From: JAJCZZ01 sp964569085
GTDB taxonomy: Bacteria; Gemmatimonadota; Gemmatimonadetes; Longimicrobiales; Gaopeijiaceae
Direction: 5' to 3'
DNA length: 64,000 nt
Assembly: GCA_964569085.1 (NCBI GenBank)
Contig: CAZMTA010000012.1
Location: 1-64,000, forward strand
Shown: in pieces, positions 43,000-52,827 of the stretch
How the letters are laid out: every line of letters starts with the position of its first letter
How positions within the stretch are numbered: position 1 is the stretch's first letter
Translations under genes and position numbers: made by a program
The notes under the pieces: generated by a model
Database searches by the model: none
The model's input: only the letters and a program-made list of their open reading frames with translations
Told to the model about the DNA's origin: nothing

Positions 43000-45900
43000 G
43001 GTCGGAGTCCCCCGGCCCGGGGCCGGGGTCGGTCGGGTCTTCGTCGGCATCGTCCTCGTCCTCGTCGTCCTCGGGGGGCCGGGGCCGATCCATCTTCAGG
43101 GAGAGGCCCCCGAAGAAGGTCGAGCCGGAGCGCTCCACCTCGTGGTCACCGTCCCAGAGGTATGTGGTGATGGCCCGGTCCCACGCCAGCCCCGCGCTCG
43201 CCACCAGGTCCATGTACGGCCCGTAGGCGGTCTCGTCGGGAGCCTCGGTGGTGCCGCTCCAGATGGTCACCCGGGGGTTGAAGCCGCCTCCCTCCCCGCT
43301 GGAGCCCTCCAGGGGCATCTCGATGAGGACCGAGTCCACCAGCGGCATCCGGTAGACCTCGGGCTCGAAGGCCCGGCCGTAGCGGCGGTACCGGTCGTAC
43401 GTCCGCCGGTTGAGCGCCACCACGTCCTCCTCGCCCCGGATGGCCCGGGTGATGTAGTCGCGGATCTCGAAGGCGGCGTCCCGGTGGCGGGGGAAGCGGG
43501 GGCTGTCCACGTAGCCGAAGCCGGGCATGAACCAGCCCTTGTTGAAGCCCCAGTTGCGCTCGGTCACCCGACCGCGGCGCACCAGCCCCTGGTACTCGCT
43601 GAAGAGCTGGACCACCTGGTGGGACGGATAGCCGTGGGGGTTGAGGAAGATGTCGGGAAGCCACGCCTCCCACAGGCGTCCCCGGACGGTCGACTCGGGG
43701 TAGAGGGGGTGATCGTCCCCGCCCCCGGAGGTCGCGTCCTCGCCCAGGGAGCCCAGGTAGCCGGCGTGGAGGATGTAGTCCGGGGTGAGCCGGTACAGGT
43801 CGTAGGCGAGCTGGGCCCCGTCGGGATTGGTGAAGGGGTGGACCACCACGTTCACCCCGTCCAGCTTCCGCCGCTCCTCGGGGTCGGTCAGGAGGAGCTC
43901 GGCCCACCGCAGCACGTGGCTCGTGGAGGAGACCTCGTTGGCGTGCTGCCGTGCCGAGTAGACGACGGTGGGCTTGAACGTCGTCGCCTTGGCCCGGGAC
44001 CAGTGGGTCGTCCCCACGGCGGGCATGAGGTCCAGCGCCCAGACGTCCTTGCCCAGGTACGACTCCCCGGCCTTGTACATGTGGGCCTCGGGGAAGGCGT
44101 GGGCCAGCTTGGCCATGATCTCGTTCCCCTCGGCCGGGGGGATGGGCGTCTCCCACTGCACGATGCGCTCGCCGCCGTACGCCCACCCCTCGGGGAGGAA
44201 GGCGCGCCAGTCCGGGAGCGGCGCAGGCCGACCGTTGGCCGCCAGTGCGACGGTGCGCCGGGCCTCGGGGTCCTGCTCGTGGGTCCACTCGGCCCAGAGC
44301 TCCAGCGTGCCCAGGCCCGGCCACGCCAGCGCCGGGGCGTAGAGCCCCGCGGCCCGGAGCGACTCCAGCTCGGCGAAGACCGCTTCGACCTGCTCGGCGG
44401 AGATCATCTCCTCGTCCACCTGGAGGGGGCGGGCCAGCGTCACCAGGGAGTCCCGGAGGTCCGCCTCCGAGTCCACCCGCACCCGGAGGGCGAGGCGCTC
44501 GATCCCGGGCTCGCCGGCGCGCACGAGGGCGCGCCGCGCCGAGGGACGCTCCATCTCGACCCGGGCGATGTCGAGGCGCTCCTCTCCCGACGCGCCGGTG
44601 GCGTCCTCCCACGTCACCACCACCGCCGGCCGGGAGGTGGCGAAGCCGGTCAGGCGCACGGTGCCCTCGGGCGGGCCGCCGGCCCGGGGGCGCATGACGG
44701 GGATCACCCGCCCCGGGAACGCCAGGTCCTGGCCCCGGGAGTTGCGGCCCAGGAGGTCGAAGAACTCCAGGGTGCCGAAGTAGATCTCCTCGTGGAGGGC
44801 GTCCATGGGCGCGTGGATCTCGTTGTCCACGCCCAGCCGGTAGTCGGGCTCGCTCATGGCCAGCTCCACCCGGAGCTCGCCGAAGAAGGGCGCGTCGGCG
44901 TCGCCGCCCCGGGGCAGCCCCTCGTGGCGCTCCATCACGTGGTCGTACAGGGCCGGGAGGATCCCCTCCTGCCACCGGTCCCAGAAGGCCTCCGGGTCCG
45001 TGACGATCCGGCGGTCCACCAGGGTCTCGCCCCCGGACTCGGCGTGGAGCCAGCCGGTGGTGACCCGCACCCGCTCGTAGTCCTGGAAGCGGTCGAAGTA
45101 GGGCCGCACGACCCAGCGGGGATCGAAGGTGTCCCGCACCAGCTCGGCGCCGGAGGCGTCGGTGGCCACCACCTCGTAGGTCGGCCCGTCGTCGACCTGC
45201 TCGAAGCGGACGTCCTCCAGCTCCAGGCCCAGCTCCCGGGCCAGCACCTCGTCGATGGGGAAGATCTCGTGGAGCCAGCGCAGCGGGGTGTGCATGGCCT
45301 GCTGGGGCCACTCGGCCGGGGGCTCGTAGGTGCGGAAGCGGACCACGATCTCCGCCGGGTCCCGCCCCTCCAGGCGCGGCGCCACGACCTCGCGGAGCCA
45401 CGAGTAGCCCTGCTTGAACGCCGAGAGGACGCGGACCTCCGTGGCCTCGGGGTCGGCGCCGGCCTCGACCAGCGCGGCCCGGAGCTCCCCGGCGAGCTCG
45501 GCCCGGAGCTCCGGGGGCTCGCTGAGGCGCGCCTCGACGCGCACGGGCGCGCCGGAGCGCACCGCCGGCAGGAGCTCCTCCCGAACGGCGGCGCGGAAGC
45601 GCTCCACCTCCCACCCCAGGTCCAGGGCCTCCTCCAGCACCACGGCGGCGTTCTGGACGTCCCGGTCGTCGATCTCCACCTCCACGTCCGACGTGCCCAG
45701 GAGGGCGGCGGCGCGGTGCCCCACGTACGCGGCCAGGCCGGTGTCGGCCCTCTCCACCGAGAGGAGCACCCGGGCCGACGCCAGCTCCCGTCCGTCCAGC
45801 TCCCCGGCGATGCGGCCCAGCTTGTAGAGCCCGGTGGCGGCCTGCCCGGCCGGGGAGCGCCCGGAGAGCGCCGACCAGACCCCCCGCTCCACGTCGTCGA

Positions 45901-47194
45901 GGGTGGGGCGGTCCCGGCCCCGGGCGTCGATCCAGGGGAGGGTGCGGGCCAGGTGGTCCAGGGCGCGCGCGGCGCCGTCCTCGTCCCCGCCGCTCACCAC
46001 CAGGGCGGGCTTGCCGCCGAAGGCGTCGGGGACGAGCTCCACCATGCCCATCCCGGCCCCCAGGGCCTCGGGGTCCACCCGCCCGCTGTCGGCCAGCGTG
46101 CGGGTGTGGGGGTTGTCCGAGCCCACCAGGATCGAGGTGGGGCCGGAGCCGGGGCGGGTCACCGCGCCGGCGGGCTCGGCCAGGGGCAGCACCAGCCCGG
46201 TGGACTCCAGGCCCAGGCGCGCCGCCAGGTCGAGCACGGCCTCCACGCCGCCGGCGCCCACGAGGATGCGGGCGTCCACCCGGTCGGGGATCTCGTCGGA
46301 GTCCGAGTCGCCCAGGAGGCCGTCCTTCCCGAAGAGGTTGGAGAGGTCGAGGCCGTCCTTCCCCCCGGCTCCGGGGCGCCCGGCCACGGGGCCGGGCTCG
46401 ACGACCGGGGCCAGCCCGTCCAGGCGCACGGCTCCGCCCCCGGGCAGCCGCACGTCCAGCGCCTGGAGCCCGGCCCACCGGGGTCCGTCCGCGGCCCAGC
46501 TCCGGAGCGCCTCCGGGACCTCTTCGGCGCCGGGGGCGTCGGCGTCCACGGCGGCCACGGCCAGGCGGATGCCGGCCTCCCCGCTCCGGGCCCGGGCCTG
46601 GGTCAGGCGCACGCGGGCGCCCGCCACGCCCGCCGAGTCGAGCGCCGCCGCCAGCGAGTCGGCCACCGCGCCCAGCTCGGGGCTCGACAGGTCCCGGGTG
46701 TGGGGCAGCGCCCCGGCGAAGAGGCGGGCCGCCGCCAGGAGGCCCGTGTCGTCGCCCCCCTGGACCAGGACCCAGAGGCGCCCGCGCTCCCGGGTGACGG
46801 CCACCACGCCCTCGCCGGCGTCCAGCGAGGCGGGGTCGACGCCGGGGCGCTCCAGCGCGGCGGCGTCCAGCCCGCCCCGCCCCACCACGACGACCGTCGC
46901 GCCCTCGGCCCCCCGCGCCACCGGGAGGTCCAGCGCCATGGTCTCGAAGCCCAGCCGGGCCGCGACCTCGGCGGCCGCCGACGTGGCGGCCGCCGAGGGC
47001 GCGTCGCCCAGGAGGAGGGTGGCGACCACCCGGTCGGGTACCCCGTCTCCGTTGCCGTCGGCCACGAGCGGGCCGGGCTCGAAGAGCGCGGCCAGGTCGG
47101 GGGCGGCGGCGTCCTGGGCCGCCGCGGGCGCGGCCGTGCCGGCCAGGAGGAGGAGGGCGACGAGGAGGGGACGGCGGCGGACCGGCGGGCTCAC
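42992..47194 (-). CDS. Large secreted M14-family metallopeptidase
   Basis: A 1400-residue exported protein. The signal peptide (about 8-27) is followed by two copies of a 135-residue module (about 33-165 and 283-420), each beginning DL..LF, then an acidic D-x-D-x-D stretch (DGNGDGVPDR, DSDSDEIPDR), perhaps a calcium site. A central region of about 550 residues has no known domain. The zinc-carboxypeptidase catalytic domain is near the C-terminus, with the zinc motif HANE (His1084, Glu1087), HPFTNPDG and LNPHGYPSH. An acidic tail ends the protein. I prefer GTG 47194 because the upstream ATG 47269 adds an Arg-rich leader. Probably degrades extracellular peptides. Confidence 0.88.
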   Translation of the reverse strand: MSPPVRRRPLLVALLLLAGTAAPAAAQDAAAPDLAALFEPGPLVADGNGDGVPDRVVATLLLGDAPSAAATSAAAEVAARLGFETMALDLPVARGAEGATVVVVGRGGLDAAALERPGVDPASLDAGEGVVAVTRERGRLWVLVQGGDDTGLLAAARLFAGALPHTRDLSSPELGAVADSLAAALDSAGVAGARVRLTQARARSGEAGIRLAVAAVDADAPGAEEVPEALRSWAADGPRWAGLQALDVRLPGGGAVRLDGLAPVVEPGPVAGRPGAGGKDGLDLSNLFGKDGLLGDSDSDEIPDRVDARILVGAGGVEAVLDLAARLGLESTGLVLPLAEPAGAVTRPGSGPTSILVGSDNPHTRTLADSGRVDPEALGAGMGMVELVPDAFGGKPALVVSGGDEDGAARALDHLARTLPWIDARGRDRPTLDDVERGVWSALSGRSPAGQAATGLYKLGRIAGELDGRELASARVLLSVERADTGLAAYVGHRAAALLGTSDVEVEIDDRDVQNAAVVLEEALDLGWEVERFRAAVREELLPAVRSGAPVRVEARLSEPPELRAELAGELRAALVEAGADPEATEVRVLSAFKQGYSWLREVVAPRLEGRDPAEIVVRFRTYEPPAEWPQQAMHTPLRWLHEIFPIDEVLARELGLELEDVRFEQVDDGPTYEVVATDASGAELVRDTFDPRWVVRPYFDRFQDYERVRVTTGWLHAESGGETLVDRRIVTDPEAFWDRWQEGILPALYDHVMERHEGLPRGGDADAPFFGELRVELAMSEPDYRLGVDNEIHAPMDALHEEIYFGTLEFFDLLGRNSRGQDLAFPGRVIPVMRPRAGGPPEGTVRLTGFATSRPAVVVTWEDATGASGEERLDIARVEMERPSARRALVRAGEPGIERLALRVRVDSEADLRDSLVTLARPLQVDEEMISAEQVEAVFAELESLRAAGLYAPALAWPGLGTLELWAEWTHEQDPEARRTVALAANGRPAPLPDWRAFLPEGWAYGGERIVQWETPIPPAEGNEIMAKLAHAFPEAHMYKAGESYLGKDVWALDLMPAVGTTHWSRAKATTFKPTVVYSARQHANEVSSTSHVLRWAELLLTDPEERRKLDGVNVVVHPFTNPDGAQLAYDLYRLTPDYILHAGYLGSLGEDATSGGGDDHPLYPESTVRGRLWEAWLPDIFLNPHGYPSHQVVQLFSEYQGLVRRGRVTERNWGFNKGWFMPGFGYVDSPRFPRHRDAAFEIRDYITRAIRGEEDVVALNRRTYDRYRRYGRAFEPEVYRMPLVDSVLIEMPLEGSSGEGGGFNPRVTIWSGTTEAPDETAYGPYMDLVASAGLAWDRAITTYLWDGDHEVERSGSTFFGGLSLKMDRPRPPEDDEDEDDADEDPTDPGPGPGDSDHD

Positions 47195-47355
47195 GGGCTC
47201 GCTCCGGGTGTCGGGTGGGGTCGGCGCGCGGCGGTGGGCTCGCGGTCGACGGGCGGGGCGGCCGGGCATGAGTAGCGCGCGCCCCGGCGCGGGGAAAGAG
47301 CCCGGGGGGCGCGGGGGCGCGTCCCCCGTGACCTCCCGGATCCCGGCGCGGGCTC

Positions 47356-50300
47356 CTAGCCCGACTTCCGGGTCATCTCCGCCACGACCTGCCGGAGGTC
47401 GGCCAGGTCGAAGGGCTTGTGCAGCAGCCGCACGCGCTCGGCCCGGGGCAGCTCGGGGAGCTCCCGGGACACGTAGCCCGAGATGAGGATGACCGGGAGG
47501 TCGGGCCGCCGCTCGAGGATCCTCCGGCTCAGCTCGATGCCCGACATGCGGGGCATCATGGCGTCGGTCAGGATGAGGGCCGGACGGTCCGGCGCCTCCT
47601 GGAAGATCTCCCACGCCTCGGCGCCGTCGGCGGCGGCGCGCACCCGGTGCCCCTCCCGCTCCAGGAAGCGGCGGAACGTCTCCCGGATGGCCTGCTCGTC
47701 CTCGGCGAGGAGGATCTCCAGCGGCGCTCCCCGTTCCGGCTCCTCGGCGCGCGGGTCGGGCGCCTCGGGCTCGGTCCTGACCGCCGCGAGGGGGAGGCGG
47801 GGCAGGACGAAGTGGAGGGTGGTTCCGTGGCCCGGCTCGGACTCGAGCCAGATGTGGCCCCCGCTTCCGTTGACCAGGCCGTAGCAGGACGCCAGGCCGA
47901 GCCCCGTGCCCTGGCCCGTCTCCTTGGTCGTGAAGAAGGGCTCGAAGGCCCTCGCCACGGTCTCCGGGTGCATGCCGGCGCCCGTGTCCTCCATGGAGAC
48001 CCACACCCACCGCTGGGCGGCCCCCGACGACCATTCCCGCGCCTCCGGAGGGAGGGCGACGTCGGACTGGTCGGTGCGGCACGTGACCCGGAAGTGCCCG
48101 CCGTCGGGCATGGCGTGCTGGCTGTTCACGGCCACGTTGAGGACGAGCTGCTGGAACTGGCCGGGGTCGATCCGGACCCAGGCCGGCCCGTCCATCTCCA
48201 GGGAGGCCCGCACGTCGTCCCTGAACACCGACTTGAGGAGCTTCACGGCGTCGCCCAGGGCGTCCCGGAGGTCGATCTCCTGGGCGTCCAGGTCCTCGCG
48301 CCGGGAGAAGGAGAGCAGCCGGTTGAGGACGGAGCGGCTCCGGGGGAGGAGCGCCTTGATCTCCAGGAGGTTCGCCCGGGTGCTCTCCGCGTCCTCCCCG
48401 TCCCGGAGGGAGAGGTCCACCAGGCCGCCGACCGCCGTGAGGAGGTTCCGGATGTCGTGCGCCACCCCCCCGGCGAGCTGGCCGAGGGCGCTCAGGCGCT
48501 CGCGGTGCTTGAGCTCCCGGCCCATGCGCCGCCGCTCGGTCACGTCCTCCTCCACGGCCACCACGTGGCTGACGGCACCCGACTCGTCCCGCACCGAGTC
48601 GAGCGTGACCCGGTCCCAGTAGCGCTCGCCGGAGCGTCGGCGCAGGGGGACGGCCCGCTGGATGGGGTGGCCGGTCCTCACGGCTTCGGCCAGGGCCGCC
48701 CGGTCCTCCTCGGACCGCTCGTCGTCGTCGCCCTCCAGGAAGTGCGGGGGGCGGCCCAGGAGCTCCCGGGCGGGAACGCCGGTCATGCGGGCCAGCCCCT
48801 CGTTGGCGAAGACCAGCGGGTGCCCGGGCTGGCCCTGGTCCGCGATGGAGATGCCCAGGTCCAACGATTCGATGGCCGTGCGCAGGAGGCGGAGGTCCCG
48901 GTAGGTGGAGGCCACCGCCAGGCCCCGCCCGACCTCCCGGGCCATCTCCTTCAGGTCGTCCACGTCTCCGCGGCCGAAGCCGCCGGGCCCCGCCAGGACC
49001 ACCAGCACCCCGGCGACGTCGTCCTCCCTGGAGAGGGGCAGCGCGGCCACCGCCGGATGGGGCGACACCAGCGCCGGAGGGCAGGCGCAGTCGGGCTCCT
49101 CGGAGGCGTCGCGGACGACCGCCTCCCCCTCCAGCGCGTCCAGCGCGGCGCACACGCCGGGCATTCCGGCGGGGTCCGCCGCCGGCGGGAGGTCGGCGCC
49201 GTGCCGCGCGGCCACCAGGACGTCCCCGCCGTCGTGGGTCGGCTTGAGGGCGACCCAGGCGCCCCGGTGCCCGCCCACCTCCACCGTGGTGGCGCAGATG
49301 TCGGCCAGGAGGCGTCGGGGCTCGCTCCCTCGCGCCACGGCCCGGTTCGTCGCCCCGAGGATGCGGAGCGAGCGGTTCAGGCGGCGGAGCTGGTCCTCGG
49401 TCTGCTTCCGGTCGGTCACGTCGACGACGATGGCGGCGACGCCGGTCACCGCCCCCGCCTCGTCCAGGATGGGGGCCGCCGAGAGGCTCACGGCCAGCTC
49501 CCGGCCGTCCCGGGCGAGGCGCTGGACCTCCCGGTTCCGGAGCGGTCGGCCCGCCACCACCCGGGCCACGTTGGCCCGGAAGTCGTCCATGCGGTCCGGG
49601 GGGACGAAGGGAGGGTAGCGGCCCCGGGCCTCGTCGACGGTCCACCCGAAGAGCTCGCTGGCGGCGGGGTTCCACCGCCGCACCGTGCCGTCGGTGGCCA
49701 GCGTCACGATGGGCGCGGGCGAGGCGTCGAAGACGGCGCGGAGCTCGTCCCGGGCCCGGGCCGTGGCGGCCTCGGCCCGGGCGCGCCCGGTGACGTCGGC
49801 GGCCATGCTGAGGACGAGCCGACGGCCGTCCTCCAGGTGGCCCAGCGCCACGGAGCTCAGGTCCCAGATCCGCTCGCGTCCCGAGCGGGTCCGGATCACG
49901 AATCCGTCCTCGCTGCGGTGGATCTCCCCGCCTTCCAGGTGGCCGCGGAAGCGGGCGAGGAAGGCCGCCGCGTCGTCGGAGGCGAGGCGGGCCCACGCCT
50001 CGAGGCTCGGGAGGTCCGCGGGCTCCCATCCCGTGGACTCGATCCACGCCCGGTTCACGCGGAGGATCTCCCCGTCCTCGGCGTGGAGGAGGGTGGGGAA
50101 GGGCGCCTGGTCCACGGCCCGGCGGAAGCGGAGCTCCTGCGCCACCGACGCGGCGTGGGCCATCTTCTGGGCCGTCACGTCCACGTGGGCCACCACGGCC
50201 CCACCCCGGGCGCCCTCGCTCCGCAGGGCGCGGACGCTGGCGCGGAACCAGCGTCGGCCCCCCGGCTCCCGGAAGGGATAGTCCAGGGAGAACTCGTCCC

Positions 50301-50766
50301 GGTCTCCGGCCAGGACCGCCTCCAGCTCGCGGAGGAAGCGCGCCGTGTCCTCGTCCTCCACGGACTCGGGATCGATCCCGTCCAGGTAGCGGCGCCCCAC
50401 GTACCCGCCCGGATCGGCGCCCCGGGCGGCTCCGGTGCGGATCCACGCCCGGTTGACCCAGGTGATCCGGCCCCCCGGGTCGAGGACGGCGATCTCGGCG
50501 TCCAGGGCGTCCAGCACCGCCACCGCCTCTTCCCTGTGGCGGTGGGCCTGGAGCAGGAGCGCCGCGCAGAGACCTCCGGCCAGGGAGAGGACCCCCCGCA
50601 CCCCGGCCTCCGCCGCTCCCGGGGCCAGGAGCCGGATCCCCAGGCGGGGGAGCGTGTCCGTCGCCACGGCCACCAGCACGGCGAGCGCCACCCACACCGC
50701 GAGAGCCGCGCCGAGGAAGAGCCACAGTGGGGGAGCCACCCGCGAGGCGCGGGCGGGGGTAGGCAT
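47356..50766 (-). CDS. Multi-PAS hybrid sensor histidine kinase with receiver domain
   Basis: An 1136-residue kinase: two membrane helices (about 13-36 and 55-72), PAS domains at about 80-200, 215-325 and 340-455, a GAF-like domain (470-620), a fourth PAS (625-745), phospho-acceptor His770 in GGVAHDIRN, HATPase (to about 990) and a C-terminal receiver with the Asp in LTDAMMPRMSG. NtrB-like kinase core. No DNA-binding partner adjoins it. The intergenic stretch 47195-47355 contains only GC-rich hairpin sequence. Confidence 0.92.
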   Translation of the reverse strand: MPTPARASRVAPPLWLFLGAALAVWVALAVLVAVATDTLPRLGIRLLAPGAAEAGVRGVLSLAGGLCAALLLQAHRHREEAVAVLDALDAEIAVLDPGGRITWVNRAWIRTGAARGADPGGYVGRRYLDGIDPESVEDEDTARFLRELEAVLAGDRDEFSLDYPFREPGGRRWFRASVRALRSEGARGGAVVAHVDVTAQKMAHAASVAQELRFRRAVDQAPFPTLLHAEDGEILRVNRAWIESTGWEPADLPSLEAWARLASDDAAAFLARFRGHLEGGEIHRSEDGFVIRTRSGRERIWDLSSVALGHLEDGRRLVLSMAADVTGRARAEAATARARDELRAVFDASPAPIVTLATDGTVRRWNPAASELFGWTVDEARGRYPPFVPPDRMDDFRANVARVVAGRPLRNREVQRLARDGRELAVSLSAAPILDEAGAVTGVAAIVVDVTDRKQTEDQLRRLNRSLRILGATNRAVARGSEPRRLLADICATTVEVGGHRGAWVALKPTHDGGDVLVAARHGADLPPAADPAGMPGVCAALDALEGEAVVRDASEEPDCACPPALVSPHPAVAALPLSREDDVAGVLVVLAGPGGFGRGDVDDLKEMAREVGRGLAVASTYRDLRLLRTAIESLDLGISIADQGQPGHPLVFANEGLARMTGVPARELLGRPPHFLEGDDDERSEEDRAALAEAVRTGHPIQRAVPLRRRSGERYWDRVTLDSVRDESGAVSHVVAVEEDVTERRRMGRELKHRERLSALGQLAGGVAHDIRNLLTAVGGLVDLSLRDGEDAESTRANLLEIKALLPRSRSVLNRLLSFSRREDLDAQEIDLRDALGDAVKLLKSVFRDDVRASLEMDGPAWVRIDPGQFQQLVLNVAVNSQHAMPDGGHFRVTCRTDQSDVALPPEAREWSSGAAQRWVWVSMEDTGAGMHPETVARAFEPFFTTKETGQGTGLGLASCYGLVNGSGGHIWLESEPGHGTTLHFVLPRLPLAAVRTEPEAPDPRAEEPERGAPLEILLAEDEQAIRETFRRFLEREGHRVRAAADGAEAWEIFQEAPDRPALILTDAMMPRMSGIELSRRILERRPDLPVILISGYVSRELPELPRAERVRLLHKPFDLADLRQVVAEMTRKSG

Positions 50767-50943
50767 GACGCGCACGAGGCTGGGCTGGAGCGGACCGTGG
50801 GTAGAGGGAGCCCGGGCAGGGTCAGTATTCACGGCGCCCCGGCGTGGCGCCACCCCCGGGCCTCCCCGTCCACCGAGGGCACCGCGGGAGGAGGCCGGGG
50901 TAGGGACGCCGACCCCCGGTCCGCTCCTCCCACCCAGGTCGCC

Positions 50944-51807
50944 ATGTCCTTCACCGCCGCCGACCTCGTCGACCGGCTGGACCTCGAGGTCATCGAGCAC
51001 AACATCTTCCGTGGGCGGAACCGGGACATCGGCACCGGCCGCATCTACGGAGGCCAGGTCCTCGCCCAGGCCCTCGTGGCCGCGGGGCGCACGGTGGAGG
51101 AGGGCCGCGCCGTCCACTCCATGCACGGCTACTTCATCCTCCCCGGGGACCTGGACGTCCCGGTGGTCTACTTCGTGGACCGGCTCCGTGACGGCGGATC
51201 GTTCACGACCCGCCGGGTCACCGCCATCCAGCACGGCAACGCGATCTTCAACCTCTCCGCCTCCTTCCACGAGCCGGAGGAGGGCCTGGAGCATCAGGAC
51301 GGGATGCCCGACGTGCCCGACCCCGAGACGCTCCGCCCCGAGCTGGACGTGATCCGGGAGAACGCCGACCGGATCCCCGAGCGTCTCCGTGCGGTCCTCA
51401 CCCAGGACCGGGCCCTGGACTTCCGCTCGGTGGACGACGAGACGCCCTTCGACACGTCGGTGCGCGAGCCGCGCCAGCGCTACTGGGTGCGCGCCGTGGG
51501 CGAGGTCGGGGACGACCCCCTCCACCATCGCGCCGTCCTGGCGTACGCCTCGGACTACGGCCTCCTGGTGACGTCGCTCCGCCCCCACGGCATGAGCTTC
51601 CGGGACGACCGTCTCATGGTGGCCAGCCTCGACCATTCCATCTGGTTCCACCGTCCCCTCCGCGTGGACGAGTGGCTCCTCTACTGCGTGGACAGCCCGG
51701 TGGCGTGCGGCGGACGCGGCTTCGCCCGGGGCGCGTACTACGACCGGGAGGGGCGCCTGGTGGCGTCGGTGGCGCAGGAAGGCCTGGTCCGTCTGAGGAC
51801 GCGGTGA
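50944..51807 (+). CDS. tesB: Acyl-CoA thioesterase II (TesB)
   Basis: A 287-residue double-hotdog thioesterase. RIYGGQVLAQALVAA and HSMHGYFILPGD mark the first hotdog; LAYASDYGLL carries the catalytic Asp, SLDHSIWFH the Thr/Ser-type position, and AQEGLVR the catalytic Gln. It hydrolyses acyl-CoA to free fatty acid. ATG at 50944. Its stop overlaps the next gene (GTGA). No FadR-type box is visible in its promoter (50767-50943). Confidence 0.94.
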   Translation: MSFTAADLVDRLDLEVIEHNIFRGRNRDIGTGRIYGGQVLAQALVAAGRTVEEGRAVHSMHGYFILPGDLDVPVVYFVDRLRDGGSFTTRRVTAIQHGNAIFNLSASFHEPEEGLEHQDGMPDVPDPETLRPELDVIRENADRIPERLRAVLTQDRALDFRSVDDETPFDTSVREPRQRYWVRAVGEVGDDPLHHRAVLAYASDYGLLVTSLRPHGMSFRDDRLMVASLDHSIWFHRPLRVDEWLLYCVDSPVACGGRGFARGAYYDREGRLVASVAQEGLVRLRTR

Positions 51808-52805
51808 CGCGTCGGGTCGGCAGGAGGGTGGGGGCCCGCGCGACGGCGGCGGCATGGCTCCTCCTGGTCGCCTGCGGCGAGGGCGGGGAGGAGCGCCCGG
51901 CGGCGCGTTCCGGAGGCCCGGAGGACGAGCCCCGTCCGGCCTCGACCGCCCCCGCGGAGGCCTCCGCCCCTGGCGCCGCCGGACCGTCCGACGGGGCCCC
52001 GCGACCCGCCGCCCCGGAGCGGGTCCACGAGGGCGTGTGGTCCCCCGACGGCGAGCGGCTGGCGGTGACGTGGGACCGGGGGCGGGGCGCCCGACTCCTC
52101 GGTCTGCTGGTGGGCACCGACTCCACGCCCCGGGCCGCCGCCCGCGGGCTTCCCCTCTCCAGGGGGCGGGGCGCCTGGGCCACCTGGGCGCCCGACGGCT
52201 TCTGGATCGCGTACGAGGCCGGGGGGGACGTCCACCGCATGCGCCCCGACGGCACGGGGGACGAGCCCCTGGTGTCCGGGCCCGGAGCCCAGTCCCATCC
52301 GGCGTGGGCGCCCGACGGCTCGAGGCTCGCTCTGGTGGAGGAGGACGGCGGACGCTCCGCGCTCCGCGTGGTGCGACCGGGAGGCGATGCCCTGACCCGC
52401 GTCCCGGCTCCGGACGGGGCGCGCTGGCGGGCCCCCGCCTGGACCCCCTCCGGCGAGGGCCTGGTGGTGGAGCTCTCCCGCCCCGGCGGCAGCACGCTCC
52501 ACGCCGTGGCCGCCGAGGGCGGGCCCACCCGGGAGCTCGTCGCGGGCGCCGACCCCGCCTTCGGGCCCCGGGGGCGGCTCTGGTGGTCCCGGAGCGACTC
52601 GATCTTCCGGGCCGACTGGGACGACGACGTCCTCGCCGCCCCCCGCCTGGTGGTCACCCCCGGCCGGACCCCCGCGCCGGCGCCCGACGGCGTCCGCCTC
52701 GCCTTCGTGCGGGACGGCGCCGACGGCGCCGCCCTCTGGATGCTGCACCTCGACACCGGCGGGGAGCGTCGCGTCACGGCGCCCTCCGTCGGCCCCACCC
52801 CATGA
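51804..52805 (+). CDS. Lipoprotein with TolB/WD40-like beta-propeller
   Basis: A 333-residue lipoprotein: leader with LVAC lipobox (Cys25), a 45-residue Ala/Pro/Gly linker, then repeated blades with WSPDGERLAV, WAPDGFWIAY, WAPDGSRLALV and APDGVRLAFV, typical for TolB-like propellers. Function unknown; probably binds a partner in the periplasm. GTG start coupled to tesB. Confidence 0.8.
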   Translation: MTRRVGRRVGARATAAAWLLLVACGEGGEERPAARSGGPEDEPRPASTAPAEASAPGAAGPSDGAPRPAAPERVHEGVWSPDGERLAVTWDRGRGARLLGLLVGTDSTPRAAARGLPLSRGRGAWATWAPDGFWIAYEAGGDVHRMRPDGTGDEPLVSGPGAQSHPAWAPDGSRLALVEEDGGRSALRVVRPGGDALTRVPAPDGARWRAPAWTPSGEGLVVELSRPGGSTLHAVAAEGGPTRELVAGADPAFGPRGRLWWSRSDSIFRADWDDDVLAAPRLVVTPGRTPAPAPDGVRLAFVRDGADGAALWMLHLDTGGERRVTAPSVGPTP

Positions 52806-52827
52806 GCCCCCGCCCGGAGCCCCGTCC

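Noticed and set aside
42587..47275. A 1562-codon open frame opposite the M14 peptidase, and similar long frames elsewhere (42992-50725, 47419-51807, 23692-27588)
   Set aside because: They are shadows of real genes in GC-rich DNA: Arg/Gly/Pro- or His/Gly-rich, without domains, and in the wrong codon phase. Only the parts matching families were kept.
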